A program made the translations under genes and the position numbers. Below the pieces are notes generated by a model, which saw only the letters and a list, made by a program, of their open reading frames with translations, did not search any database and was not told the DNA's origin. From Wolbachia endosymbiont of Oedothorax gibbosus (GTDB taxonomy: Bacteria > Pseudomonadota > Alphaproteobacteria > Rickettsiales > Anaplasmataceae), in assembly GCF_936270145.1 (NCBI RefSeq), contig NZ_OW370537.1, positions 1,487,379-1,551,378 on the forward strand: a stretch of 64,000 nucleotides of DNA, in the 5' to 3' direction. Positions 1-8,774 of this stretch are shown piece by piece (the stretch's first letter is position 1; every line of letters begins with the position of its first letter).

Positions 1-355
1 GTATTGCAAGCATTGCTCCTTGAGAAAATCCAACTAAAGAAAGTTGCGTATCTTTTAAATTAAGCTCCTTTAATTTTGTATCAATAAAATGATTTACAAT
101 TGATGTAGCATTTTTTACTCCATTATATAGCGCCTCCTCACTACGATCTTCCAAGCTGAACCACTGATAACCGTCACCTATTTCTCTCTTAAACGGAGCA
201 TTGGGTGCTACAAAACATGAACCCAGTAAAAATTTGCTCATAACTTTAGCAAGGTGAACAAAATTATCACCACTTGAGCCCCAACCATGTAAAAAAATAA
301 TCAAATTTTTCTTATTTCCGCCTGCACAAATTTCTGGGCCGTTAAGTTCAATCAT
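1..355 (-). CDS. Phospholipase/carboxylesterase family hydrolase, 3' end cut by the window edge
   Basis: The reverse strand reads MIELNGPEICAGG, then LIIFLHGWGSSGDNF and finally VGFSQGAMLAI at the window edge. The HGWGSSG loop (oxyanion side) and the G-F-S-Q-G nucleophile elbow are diagnostic of the alpha/beta-hydrolase phospholipase/carboxylesterase (YpfH/EstB-like) family, in which the serine attacks an ester bond. The catalytic Asp and His would lie beyond position 1. The ATG at 353-355 starts the conserved N-terminus. About 118 codons are visible, roughly half of the usual 210-220. The real substrate is unknown. Confidence 0.8.
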   Translation of the reverse strand, partial: MIELNGPEICAGGNKKNLIIFLHGWGSSGDNFVHLAKVMSKFLLGSCFVAPNAPFKREIGDGYQWFSLEDRSEEALYNGVKNATSIVNHFIDTKLKELNLKDTQLSLVGFSQGAMLAI

Positions 356-439
356 TTCTTTTCCTTTTGCGTTTATATTTTTATTTAACACTAATTTTCA
401 AATTTGTAAAAACCCATGTGCAATTACGTTCCCGATACT

Positions 440-720
440 ATAGCTAAAGTGACTTAGGTTCATCGACGATTTGAAAAACCGTCATTCCGCTACTTGTTAG
501 CGGAATCTATACTAAGATACCGCGAATGAATCGCGGTATGACGTAGGATTGCTGTCATTCCAGTGCTTGACACTGGAATCCAGGAAACTTAACTTTACAC
601 CAGGTAATAAGAACTGGATCCCAGTGTCAAGCACTGGGATGACACCTCTGGGCACTGCCGTCATAAAGGAACCAGTGTCAGCTACTTTCATGAGATCAAT
701 AATTGACCTCAACTTACCGT
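440..720. repeat. Cluster of Wolbachia palindromic repeats
   Basis: The gap between the esterase and the next gene holds three repeat types. At 481-542 lie two palindromes (CCGCTACTTGTTAGCGG and ATACCGCGAATGAATCGCGGTAT); this composite recurs at 29104-29187, 31071-31171 and, inverted, 54663-54722. At 553-584 and 617-650 are copies of the CCAGTGCTTGACACTGG / CCCAGTGTCAAGCACTGGG palindrome. At 690-720 is a 'cagctactttcatga' half repeat. A 70-codon reverse ORF across this region is read straight through repeats and is not a gene. Confidence 0.85.
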
Positions 721-769
721 CCAACTAGAAAGTTGTACATAAAATGACAGAAGAGACTCGCGTTAGATA

Positions 770-1135
770 TTATTTACTTTCGATCTTTTCTATCAATTTT
801 TTAACTAAACCTCTTAGCCTCTTACTGGATTCATCAAGCTCTTGAATTTGCGAGCTGCGCTCTTTCATTAGCTCCTTATAGTTACCTCTTATGTAGTCAA
901 TCATTTCCTTCATCTGAGCAATCATCTTGTTAGCATCCATGCTGCCCAAATCAGGTATCATGTTAGGCATAGCGCCTTCTAACATACCGCCAGCCATAAG
1001 CTGCTGAGACATTTGCATAAATGGTTTTAAAGTCTGATTAAGCAATTCGGGATCCTTGGCTAATTTTTCTATTTGCTCTTTGCAAGTATCCATATACTGC
1101 TTCATAAATTCATCTTCTTGCACTTTACCTGTCAT
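770..1135 (-). CDS. Small conserved-looking protein of unknown function, helical
   Basis: 121 codons from an ATG at 1135. I do not recognise a named family. The middle is methionine-rich (FMQMSQQLMAGGMLEGAMPNM, a short run around residues 40-60), and the C-terminal half (about residues 70-121) is charged and heptad-like, ending KKLIEKIESK, so a coiled coil is likely. There is no signal peptide or membrane segment. Codon use matches its neighbours and the gene stands alone between a repeat cluster and pepP. The amino-acid pattern (phasin-like amphipathic helices) hints at an oligomerising or surface-coating protein, but that is inference. Confidence 0.7.
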   Translation of the reverse strand: MTGKVQEDEFMKQYMDTCKEQIEKLAKDPELLNQTLKPFMQMSQQLMAGGMLEGAMPNMIPDLGSMDANKMIAQMKEMIDYIRGNYKELMKERSSQIQELDESSKRLRGLVKKLIEKIESK

Positions 1136-1255
1136 AATTACACCTACTTGAAAATATCGATTTTCTATTATATATTGTTTTTAAATTAAAAACAATACAA
1201 AATACCTGTCACAATTGCATTAATACTTTTTAAATAATAAAAAATGCTCCTTTGC

Positions 1256-2923
1256 TTATAAAGGGTTACATACTTTCTTTAACCATTCCTTATCTTTGAC
1301 GCTATTTTCTAAGTTTCTATAGACAAATTGATGATAGCTATTTATCCATTCAATTTCATCCTTAGTAAGCATTTGCACATCTATTAGCCTTCTATCATAT
1401 GGAATAGAGGTCAGTTGTTTAAAGTTTAAGAAGCCGTCTTCTTGTCTGTCAACATACATCAGATTTTCAATCCTTATTCCATACTCTCCCGGAATATAAT
1501 AGCCAGGTTCATTAGATAGTATCATACCTGGCGTGAGTTTTACTTTATTACTTTTTGAGATTGCCTGTGGTCCTTCGTGTACTGATAAATAGCTTCCTAC
1601 TCCATGCCCTGTACCATGCATATAATCCATTCCAAATTTCCATAAATGCGTACGTGCTAATATATCCAATTCTCCACCAGTGGTGCCAGGAGGAAAGATG
1701 ACGCTTGCTACAGCAATGTGAGCTTTGAGTACTATTGTATAGTGGGTTATTTGCTCATTAGTTGGACTGCCAATTGCTACAGTTCTTGTCACATCAGTTG
1801 TGCCGTCAAGGTACTGACCACCAGAATCAATCAAATACAGTCCATCTTTCTGAATTACTTTATTCGTCTTACTGCTTGCACGATAGTGAATTATTGCTCC
1901 ATTTTCATTAAATGCGGAAATTGTTGGAAAGCTCAATTGTTTAAACAAATTCTGCTCTTTTCTGTATTCTAAAATCTTTTCTTCAGCTTCAAGTTCTGTA
2001 CCAACATTACTTTCAAGCCAATGTAGAAAGTTTGTAACTGCTATTCCATCTCTAATGTGTGCATTTATTGCTCCGGTTATTTCAGTTTGATTTTTCACTG
2101 CTTTATGAATTAGACAAGGATCTTCTCTTTCAGCTATCTGTTTATCTTTTATTACAGCCATGATACTCATTGGAGTTGTGTTTGGATCTATAACTATTGA
2201 ATTTAGCTTTTGCAGCGAATTTTCTAGCTCACTAATATCAAAAATATTTATATGATTGCCTAAATTTGCTTCTATAGTTGAATGTTCTTTATCTTGAATA
2301 AACAAATCAACATTACCGCTTTTATACAATATAGCACGGCCCAATATACATGGAGTATATTTAGCATTTTCGTTTCTTAAATTTAATAACCATGAAATTG
2401 AATTTGGATCAGTCAGGAGCACTGCTTCGGCTTCTTTGTCTACGCTTTCAGCAATTTTTTCACATTTATTCTTGCTAATTTCACCGGAATACTCAGTTGC
2501 ATGTGGAACTATCGTTTGTTTTCTACAATTATTTTCTTTTCTAATTGAGTAGGGTGCTAATTTACAAATATCTTCATACTTTCTTGTCTCTTTTATAGTA
2601 AAATATTGTGGATAATAACCTAGTGAGGTGGTCAATGTTAAGTTTGCTTTTACCCATTCGCATGGATCCTCTTCTTGTATATTATATACTTGAAAATTGC
2701 CCCGATCGAGCTGATTGTGAGCTTGTGTGATATAGCGTCCATCCGTAAAAAATGGGCACTTGTTGTCTTTTGTAACGATAAGTAGCCCATTTGTTCCTGT
2801 GAAGCCACATAACTTGGTTAACTCGCCTGAATATTCACTTAAATATTCATCTTTGGTGTGCAACATAAATGCATCAACATTTATTTCGCGCATAAAAGAG
2901 CGAAATTCTTCGATTTTTGACAT
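1256..2923 (-). CDS. pepP: Xaa-Pro aminopeptidase (M24B family, aminopeptidase P)
   Basis: Removes N-terminal residues preceding proline from peptides in the cytoplasm. The 555-residue product has the three-domain layout of the long aminopeptidase P type: two creatinase-N-like domains (residues 1-300) and a C-terminal pita-bread M24 domain. Metal ligands are visible: the Asp pair in LIDSGGQYLDGTTDVTRT, His in HGTGHGVGSYLSVHEGP, Glu in SNEPGYY and Glu in RIENLMYV. The frame is open further upstream (to 2998), but the ATG at 2921-2923 (MSKIEEFRSFMREI) matches the family start and is preceded by AGAGG at good spacing. It is monocistronic here. Confidence 0.93.
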   Translation of the reverse strand: MSKIEEFRSFMREINVDAFMLHTKDEYLSEYSGELTKLCGFTGTNGLLIVTKDNKCPFFTDGRYITQAHNQLDRGNFQVYNIQEEDPCEWVKANLTLTTSLGYYPQYFTIKETRKYEDICKLAPYSIRKENNCRKQTIVPHATEYSGEISKNKCEKIAESVDKEAEAVLLTDPNSISWLLNLRNENAKYTPCILGRAILYKSGNVDLFIQDKEHSTIEANLGNHINIFDISELENSLQKLNSIVIDPNTTPMSIMAVIKDKQIAEREDPCLIHKAVKNQTEITGAINAHIRDGIAVTNFLHWLESNVGTELEAEEKILEYRKEQNLFKQLSFPTISAFNENGAIIHYRASSKTNKVIQKDGLYLIDSGGQYLDGTTDVTRTVAIGSPTNEQITHYTIVLKAHIAVASVIFPPGTTGGELDILARTHLWKFGMDYMHGTGHGVGSYLSVHEGPQAISKSNKVKLTPGMILSNEPGYYIPGEYGIRIENLMYVDRQEDGFLNFKQLTSIPYDRRLIDVQMLTKDEIEWINSYHQFVYRNLENSVKDKEWLKKVCNPL

Positions 2924-3044
2924 GATATTACCTCTAGATTTGAAAAATATTTGAGATTTTTGGAATTTTTGTTTAAAAAACTGTGGTACCACAGTCATTA
3001 TGAGCTATGATAATTCACGAAGCTGCTTTTGTCAAGCACAATCT

Positions 3045-4952
3045 TCAATTAGCCAATTTACTCGTTTTCCTGTTTCTCAAATATACCAATATGCTAACTA
3101 TCGCTGCTGGAGTGATGCCTTGTATTTGCTTTGCAATGCCAATTGTTGCTGGCTTTATTGCTTGCAACTTCTCTATCACTTCAGTTGACAAGCCTTTAAT
3201 CTGCGCATAGTTGAAATTAGTTGGAATTTGAGTGCTAACTTCCTCTTGTAGAAACTTCATGTCTGCTTCTTGTCTTATTAGATAAGGTTTGTATTTTGCT
3301 TCAATTTCAACCGCTTCGCATATTTCATTCTTAGTTATGCCACCCATTGCGGCGTCATCCCAGCGCGTTAACTCCGGCCATATTTCTTGTAATTTATTCC
3401 AGTCGATGTTTGGATAGCTAAGTAGATCTAATGCCGTTTTTCTTATCCCATCATAAGATATTTTGATACCATAAGACCTAAGCTGCTCAGGAGTAATCGT
3501 CAGACTCCCTAACTTCTCTTCAAGCTGCTTAATGGATTCAAGTTTATTCTGTAAAACAGAGTATCTCTCATGCGACACAAGGGAAATATCATAACCTTTT
3601 TGTGTTAATCTTCTATCCGCATTATCTGATCTGATTGCTAGCCTATATTCTGCACGTGAGGTAAATAATCTATAAGGTTCGATCACCCCTTTGGTGACCA
3701 GGTCGTCTATCATTACGCCAATATATGAGTCTGTGCGGTGAAGAACAAAACTTTCTTTTTTGCCAAATGAGGAGAGTGCTGCGTTAGTTCCGGCAATAAT
3801 TCCTTGCCCTGCTGCTTCTTCATATCCAGTGGTGCCATTAATTTGGCCAGCAAAATATAGTCCTTTAACTTTCTTAGTTTCAAGAGTATGAAACAGCTCT
3901 CGTGGGTCAATATAGTCATACTCAACTGCATATCCAGGCCTTAGTATTTCTGCGTTTTCAAGTCCTTTGATACTCTTTATCATTTCACGCTGCACTTCGA
4001 TGGGCAATGAATTTGAAATTCCGTTTGGGTATACAGTATCATCATCTAGCCCTTCTGGTTCTAAAAATATTTGGTGACTACTTTTTTCTGCGAATTTTTT
4101 AACCTTAGTTTCAATGGATGGGCAGTATCTTGGTGCAACAATGTCATCTAAATATGAAGAAGCTGACCTATGAAGATTCTCTCGAATTATTTTATGTGTG
4201 TTTTCATTAGTATGGGTAATGAAACATGGAATCTGAGGTTGGTTAATTTTTTCTGTTAAGTAAGAAAACGGCGTAGGTGGATTATTACCTACTTGCTCTT
4301 GCAATATTGACCAGTTTATAGTGCCACGATCGAGCCTTGGTGGAGTTCCGGTACGCAGTCTACCTAATTTGAAATTATATTTCTTCAACGTATTTGCAAG
4401 CTCTACAGCAGGCTTATCTCCCATTCTTCCTGAAGGAGTTGTTTGCTCTCCTATATGAATCACACCACGTAAAAAAGTCCCTGTAGTTAAAACGACTTTA
4501 CCTGTTAGTATATGTTCCCCTGAGCTTGTTATTACAGCTTTAATGCACAATTCTCCATTGTTATTACTCTCTATAAGGAAATCGTCAACTGACTCTTCTT
4601 TTACCGCCAAATTGTTATAATTTAGAATAATTTCCTGTATTGCTTGCTTGTATAATTTTCGGTCTGCCTGTGCACGTGGTCCCCACACCGCTGCACCTCT
4701 GCTGCTATTTAAAATGACTGAGTGTATGCTTGCTCGGTCGATTGCTCTTCCCATTATTCCATCAAGAGCGTCAACTTCCCTAACTACAACACCCTTTGCA
4801 ACTCCTCCAATTGCTGGATTGCAGGACATTTCTCCTATAGTTGAAATTTTATGAGTTATAAGCAGCGTGTTTGCACCAAGGCGAGCTGCAGCAGCAGCAG
4901 CTTCGCACCCTGCATGACCACCACCTACTACTACTACGTCATATTTATGCAT
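3045..4952 (-). CDS. mnmG: tRNA uridine-5-carboxymethylaminomethyl modification enzyme MnmG (GidA)
   Basis: With MnmE it installs the cmnm5 group on wobble uridine 34 of tRNAs, using FAD. The 635-residue length is normal. The N-terminus carries the dinucleotide-binding [10 protein letters not shown] motif, followed by the family signatures [22 protein letters not shown] and [13 protein letters not shown] (positions about 30-110); the C-terminal helical domain (RYEPYL-like KYKPYLIRQ, then [13 protein letters not shown]) is complete. The frame extends to a TTG at 5009, but [15 protein letters not shown] starting at 4952 is the standard family start. The SD-like AGAAGG sits unusually close to that ATG, so start usage is slightly uncertain. 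Confidence 0.95.
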   Translation of the reverse strand: MHKYDVVVVGGGHAGCEAAAAAARLGANTLLITHKISTIGEMSCNPAIGGVAKGVVVREVDALDGIMGRAIDRASIHSVILNSSRGAAVWGPRAQADRKLYKQAIQEIILNYNNLAVKEESVDDFLIESNNNGELCIKAVITSSGEHILTGKVVLTTGTFLRGVIHIGEQTTPSGRMGDKPAVELANTLKKYNFKLGRLRTGTPPRLDRGTINWSILQEQVGNNPPTPFSYLTEKINQPQIPCFITHTNENTHKIIRENLHRSASSYLDDIVAPRYCPSIETKVKKFAEKSSHQIFLEPEGLDDDTVYPNGISNSLPIEVQREMIKSIKGLENAEILRPGYAVEYDYIDPRELFHTLETKKVKGLYFAGQINGTTGYEEAAGQGIIAGTNAALSSFGKKESFVLHRTDSYIGVMIDDLVTKGVIEPYRLFTSRAEYRLAIRSDNADRRLTQKGYDISLVSHERYSVLQNKLESIKQLEEKLGSLTITPEQLRSYGIKISYDGIRKTALDLLSYPNIDWNKLQEIWPELTRWDDAAMGGITKNEICEAVEIEAKYKPYLIRQEADMKFLQEEVSTQIPTNFNYAQIKGLSTEVIEKLQAIKPATIGIAKQIQGITPAAIVSILVYLRNRKTSKLAN

Positions 4953-5037
4953 GCCTTCTTGAGTAATTCTTACTCTACTAATATTCCCATTATCAGCAGT
5001 CAATGTCAAATTTTACAATAAATTCATTACTTTTTCT

Positions 5038-5130
5038 GTCACCCCAGTGTCACGCACTGGGATGACACCCTGCTTGTGGAGACTACTCTCAAATTGCAAT
5101 GTTCGTGCAGCTATATGCTGCACACTAGAA
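5038..5130. repeat. Palindromic repeats between mnmG and the next gene
   Basis: Contains CCCAGTGTCACGCACTGGG with the 'gatgacacc' tail, followed by 'gcaatgttcgtgcagctatatgctgcac', a second short repeat type that recurs near 8690, 16650 and 22960. Non-coding. Confidence 0.75.
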
Positions 5131-5161
5131 TAACAGAAAGCAGAAACCTTACTTGATTAGC

Positions 5162-5650
5162 TTACAAACACCACTTCTCGTTTGAAAAAGCGTGCTCAGC
5201 TGTAGAAGAGGTGATATATTCTTTCACTTTTTCAGCTATTGGTTTTATAATATAGTCCATTGTAAGACCCGCTACAATCGGCGCTATGGCTCCTATTGCC
5301 GCACCTGTTAAAGCTGCTGGCAACATCCCAAGCATTGCGCCAGGAAAAATAGCAGTCGCAGCCGCAGCAAGGCCAACTCCAATTCCAACACCTAGAGCTG
5401 TTAGTGTTCCGAAGTACATTGTGAACATTATTGGGTCAAAATCTTCATCTTTATCTTTATCACCTAAAAATGATATAAATGCACTCGTTCCTATAAAAAC
5501 AACTGCAGGCAATACTGGAAGCATAGAACCAATAATTCCTCCCATTACCAAAGGCGATAAAGTTGTAAAACTTAATCCTAAACCTGCAAGCCCTCCTAGT
5601 ACAGCACCTAACCCTGCCAAAAATATAAAATCCTTTACACGTTTATTCAT
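5162..5650 (-). CDS. Small glycine/alanine-rich integral membrane protein, unknown function
   Basis: 162 residues. The start is Lys/Arg-bearing (MNKRVKDFIF) and is followed by four hydrophobic segments at about residues 8-30, 36-60, 80-103 and 105-135. They are rich in Gly and Ala (GLGAVLGGLAGLGLSF, GVGIGVGLAAAATAIF), a pattern of tightly packed helices. A short acidic loop (GDKDKDEDFD) separates segments 2 and 3. The C-terminus is polar. I do not recognise a family. AGGGAGG lies just upstream of the ATG (reverse of 5651-5660), a strong ribosome site, so this is a real gene. Confidence 0.75.
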   Translation of the reverse strand: MNKRVKDFIFLAGLGAVLGGLAGLGLSFTTLSPLVMGGIIGSMLPVLPAVVFIGTSAFISFLGDKDKDEDFDPIMFTMYFGTLTALGVGIGVGLAAAATAIFPGAMLGMLPAALTGAAIGAIAPIVAGLTMDYIIKPIAEKVKEYITSSTAEHAFSNEKWCL

Positions 5651-5716
5651 ACAACCTCCCTAATTAAATTGATATATTACCACTTGTTCATATTTCCGTA
5701 AAGCAGAAAATTTTAG

Positions 5717-5793
5717 TGGGGCGAGCGACCAGGATTGAACTGGCGACATTCAGTACCACAAACTGACGCTCTACCAACTGAGCTACGCCCGCC
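5717..5793 (-). tRNA. tRNA-His (anticodon GTG), CCA encoded
   Basis: The reverse strand folds as a cloverleaf: acceptor GGCGGGCG with the extra G at position -1 paired to C73, D-arm AGCTCAGTTGGTAGAGC, anticodon loop TTGTGGT (GTG) closed by TCAGT/ACTGA, and T-arm with GTTCAATCC. The G-1:C73 pair is the histidine identity element. The 3' CCA is encoded at 5717-5719, unlike the other three tRNAs in the window. Confidence 0.95.
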
Positions 5794-5942
5794 AAGATAT
5801 AAAATTTCTAACATAAGAGCGCAAATAGTCAATTGATTATTTAACTCTCCTTTTGCAGATGGTTTTAAGTTTAGCCAATAAATATTTTCATTGATACTTT
5901 TACCATTATAGTTAATCGTATTGACACTAATGAAGTAGTGAT

Positions 5943-7442
5943 ATGTTTAAAAGTATTTTCACATTTAGTTTTTTTACGGCTATTTCAAGGATCTCAGGGT
6001 TAATAAGAGATGTATTGATTGCTACGGTTATTGGCGCAAACTCTCTTGCAGACATATTCTTTTCTTCATTTCGCTTTGCTAATTTATTTCGATCGTTTTT
6101 TGCAGAAGGAGCATTTACTACCTCATTCATACCATTATACTCAGCAGAATCACATGATAATAAAAAGGCATTTAACTTTGCAAGTAGCGTTATATCTATC
6201 ACATTTATTATTCTGGTAGTTTTTTGTCTTATTATGCAAATTTCCTTGCCTTATATGATTCAAATATTTACTCCTGGCTTTGATCAAAGCAAGTTTGCTC
6301 TTACCGTTACGCTTTCAAGAATTATGCTACCTTACATAATTTTTAGCTCAATTGCAGCACTAATTGGTGGAATGCTGCAAGTAAAGCAACACTTTGTTTC
6401 AACAGCTATTGCACCAATTATTTTGAACCTCTGTTTGATAATCAGTTTATTTATACCGTATATCGCAACTCCAGAATATAATCTTTCTATAGCTGTGTTG
6501 GTTGGAGGGGCCTTGCAGTTATTGCTGATGCTATTTAGCGCGCAGAAATTAAACACGCTTTTTTCTTTTAGTTTAGAATTGAGTGACAAAGTAAGGCTTT
6601 TTTTTAAACGTGTGGTACCCTCGATTATAAACCACTGTTTTATACAAATAAGTGTATGGATTGACACAATCATGGCGAGTTTTATACCAAATGCGGTGTC
6701 CTATATATATTATGCCGATAGACTAAATCAACTACCGCAGGGAATAATCGGCACTGCAATTGGTACAGTGCTTCTTCCTTTAATTTCAAAACAGGTGAAT
6801 AATACTGAAAATATAGTTAAAATACAAAGCAAGGCTCTCAACATAGGATTAATGTTAATTATGCCAACAACTGCTGCCTTTATCATTATTCCCGACATAA
6901 TTTTACTTACGCTTTTTTCTTACGGCCGGTTTGATCATTATGCAGTTCAGCAAACTGTTCCCACATTAATAGCATTTTCTCTTTCTTTACCTGCATTTAT
7001 TATAAATAAAGTGTTGCTACCCACATTTTTTGCTAAAGGCAATCTGAAAATACCAACCATATTTTCGCTAATGTGTCTTGGAATTAATGTAGTGCTAAAC
7101 CTTTTGTTAATGAATGAGTATCAGCATACGGGGATTGCTATTGCTACTTCCGTTTCCACTTGGATAAACTCCATTCTATTAATTAATTATTTAACAATAA
7201 ATAAAATGTATAAGGTTAGCCAAGCGTTATTGTTAAATGTCATGAAAATTTTTGTAGCAACGGCAGTCATGTCAATAGCCCTTTATATTTTTAATTCTTT
7301 GTTGGCAGGATTATTTTTTGATAAAATGTTGGCTCGTATTGTTTATTTAACGACTTTAATAGCTTTGAGTGTTATTGTTTATTTTGGTACTCTTTACTTA
7401 ACTTTTAGAGGAAGTTTGAAAACATGTATAAATGTAATCTGA
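5943..7442 (+). CDS. murJ: Lipid II flippase MurJ (MviN family)
   Basis: Translocates undecaprenyl-linked lipid II across the inner membrane. The 499 residues are hydrophobic throughout, with about 14 predicted membrane segments, as in the MOP-superfamily MurJ. The N-terminal signature (TAISRISGLIRDVLIATVIG) and the following FANLFRSFFAEGAFTTSFIPLY are family hallmarks, including the conserved Arg residues lining the cavity. Wolbachia retain lipid II synthesis although they lack a classical wall; murF and dapD are also in this window. ATG at 5943 follows tRNA-His divergently. Intact. Confidence 0.95.
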   Translation: MFKSIFTFSFFTAISRISGLIRDVLIATVIGANSLADIFFSSFRFANLFRSFFAEGAFTTSFIPLYSAESHDNKKAFNFASSVISITFIILVVFCLIMQISLPYMIQIFTPGFDQSKFALTVTLSRIMLPYIIFSSIAALIGGMLQVKQHFVSTAIAPIILNLCLIISLFIPYIATPEYNLSIAVLVGGALQLLLMLFSAQKLNTLFSFSLELSDKVRLFFKRVVPSIINHCFIQISVWIDTIMASFIPNAVSYIYYADRLNQLPQGIIGTAIGTVLLPLISKQVNNTENIVKIQSKALNIGLMLIMPTTAAFIIIPDIILLTLFSYGRFDHYAVQQTVPTLIAFSLSLPAFIINKVLLPTFFAKGNLKIPTIFSLMCLGINVVLNLLLMNEYQHTGIAIATSVSTWINSILLINYLTINKMYKVSQALLLNVMKIFVATAVMSIALYIFNSLLAGLFFDKMLARIVYLTTLIALSVIVYFGTLYLTFRGSLKTCINVI

Positions 7443-7534
7443 AGGTACAACAAATGGTGTCATTCCAGTCTGGAATCCAGTTTTTGATCAAAAATGTTGC
7501 TATAGTGCACAATCAATTTTCCTGGATCCCAGTG

Positions 7535-8583
7535 GGCTTTGTTGCATAGCAACTGAAAAAATCTGGTGGCTACTGACAAAATTCATTATAAAATAGCCAT
7601 TTAACCTTGAAAGAAAAAATATGCCACAAAAAATGAGGGTCAGTAACCATAGCGAATATAACAAATTTCTAGAAAAAAGAGGAAATATTTTTCATTATAT
7701 CAACGAAGCCATAGAAAAGTGGTACGAGAATGGTTCAAAAATACCAGGTGGCAACAATATTTATAGCGATAAAGTTGTAATTTTGGTGCACATAATAACT
7801 TGTTTATTTAGAATAGGCCTGAGTTGGGTTTATAGCAGGATACCTTGAGCAAATTGGGAAAAATTTGCAAGTTATCAGCTATTCACAAGCATCAAAAGAA
7901 ACTCAATATTAAGATCAATGATTGCAGAAAATAATATGGAAGATATCGAAATTGCTATAGACAGTACAGGAATTAGTATATACAACAACACATAGCAAAG
8001 AAAATAGCGAAGATAGAAAGTATCGCAGCTATGAACAGACAAGAAAATTGCATGTAATGTTGAATACAAACAGCAAAAAAGCCATAGCTGTAAAATACAG
8101 TAACGGTGTCTACTCTGATCACTATGGAGCTTGTGATTTGCTAAAAGAAGTTGATTTTCAGTATGTCATAAAAGTACTATATGCAGATAGGGCATATGAC
8201 AGAGAAAAGCTCTATAAGCTGTGTAATCAATATGGTATAAAAACGAAAATTCCTCCGAAAAACAACGCAGCAGAGCATCCAAAATTGGATTATATGCTTG
8301 ATAGAAATGCCGCTATTCAGTTAATGAAATTACATGGTGAGAATGGTATAAAAAGATGGAAAGAAGAAGTAAATTACGGAAAAAGATCGTATATTGAAGG
8401 ATTTTTCTCAAGGTTGAAGCGAATATTTGGGTTTAGTTTTAGGAGCAAATCTGAGATTAATCGTGAGAAGGAACTGCTACTCAAGTGTTATTTGCTTAAC
8501 AAATTTACTGATGGCTAAGTTTGAGATAGCTTCATGAATTTATTGTACGTTACCTACTATCCGAAGAGCGATGCAACAAAGCC
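7535..8583 (+). mobile_element. IS5-family (IS903-like) element, copy 1, decayed
   Basis: 1049 bp bounded by GGCTTTGTTGCAT (7535) and its inverse ATGCAACAAAGCC (ends 8583), close to the known IS903-group terminal repeat GGCTTTGTTGAATAAATC. The flanks are near-identical 9-mers, ATCCCAGTG (7526-7534) and ATCCCAATG (8584-8592), which fits the 9-bp target duplication of this group with one later substitution. The 9-mer belongs to the local palindromic repeat. Confidence 0.9.
7621..8518 (+). pseudogene. IS5/IS903-type transposase, frameshifted
   Basis: The reading frame starts MPQKMRVSNHSEYNKFL and is broken after about 75 codons (stop near 7848). Further fragments read AIDSTGISIYN (first catalytic Asp) around 7950-7990, then 8048-8518, which holds LYADRAYD (second Asp), KIPPKNNAAEHP and NYGKRSYIEGFFSRLKRIFG (catalytic Glu with the Y..R..E..F...K layout). 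At least two frame changes and a stop separate the parts, so no full enzyme can be made. Confidence 0.88.
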
Positions 8584-8760
8584 ATCCCAATGTCAACTAC
8601 TTAGATGACAAGAAAGAAGCACTGGCTCTTGGATGGAAACCAGTGTCAGCTACTTTCATAACATCGTTTACTATGTCCATATTGCAATGTTCGTACAGTT
8701 GTATGTCACGCTACTTGGATGACAGGAGGTAATGCAAAAAGCCTATTGTTCCCTAAACCG
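8584..8760. repeat. Palindromic repeat remnants
   Basis: Downstream flank of IS5 copy 1. It contains 'atcccaatgtcaactactta', 'ccagtgtcagctactttcat', and the 'caatgttcgtacagttgt' type with 'tcacgctacttggatgacag'. No ORF with credible coding features. Confidence 0.7.
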
Positions 8761-8774
8761 TACACCTAAGTAAA

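Noticed and set aside
512..724. 70-codon reverse ORF downstream of the esterase
   Set aside because: Reads straight through palindromic repeats (product contains PVLDTGIQ, from the CCAGTGCTTGACACTGG unit), so it is repeat DNA.
5286..5663. 125-codon forward ORF opposite the small membrane protein
   Set aside because: Pro/Ala-rich shadow frame (IAAPVKAAGNIP) created by Gly/Ala codons of the reverse gene, which has the ribosome site.
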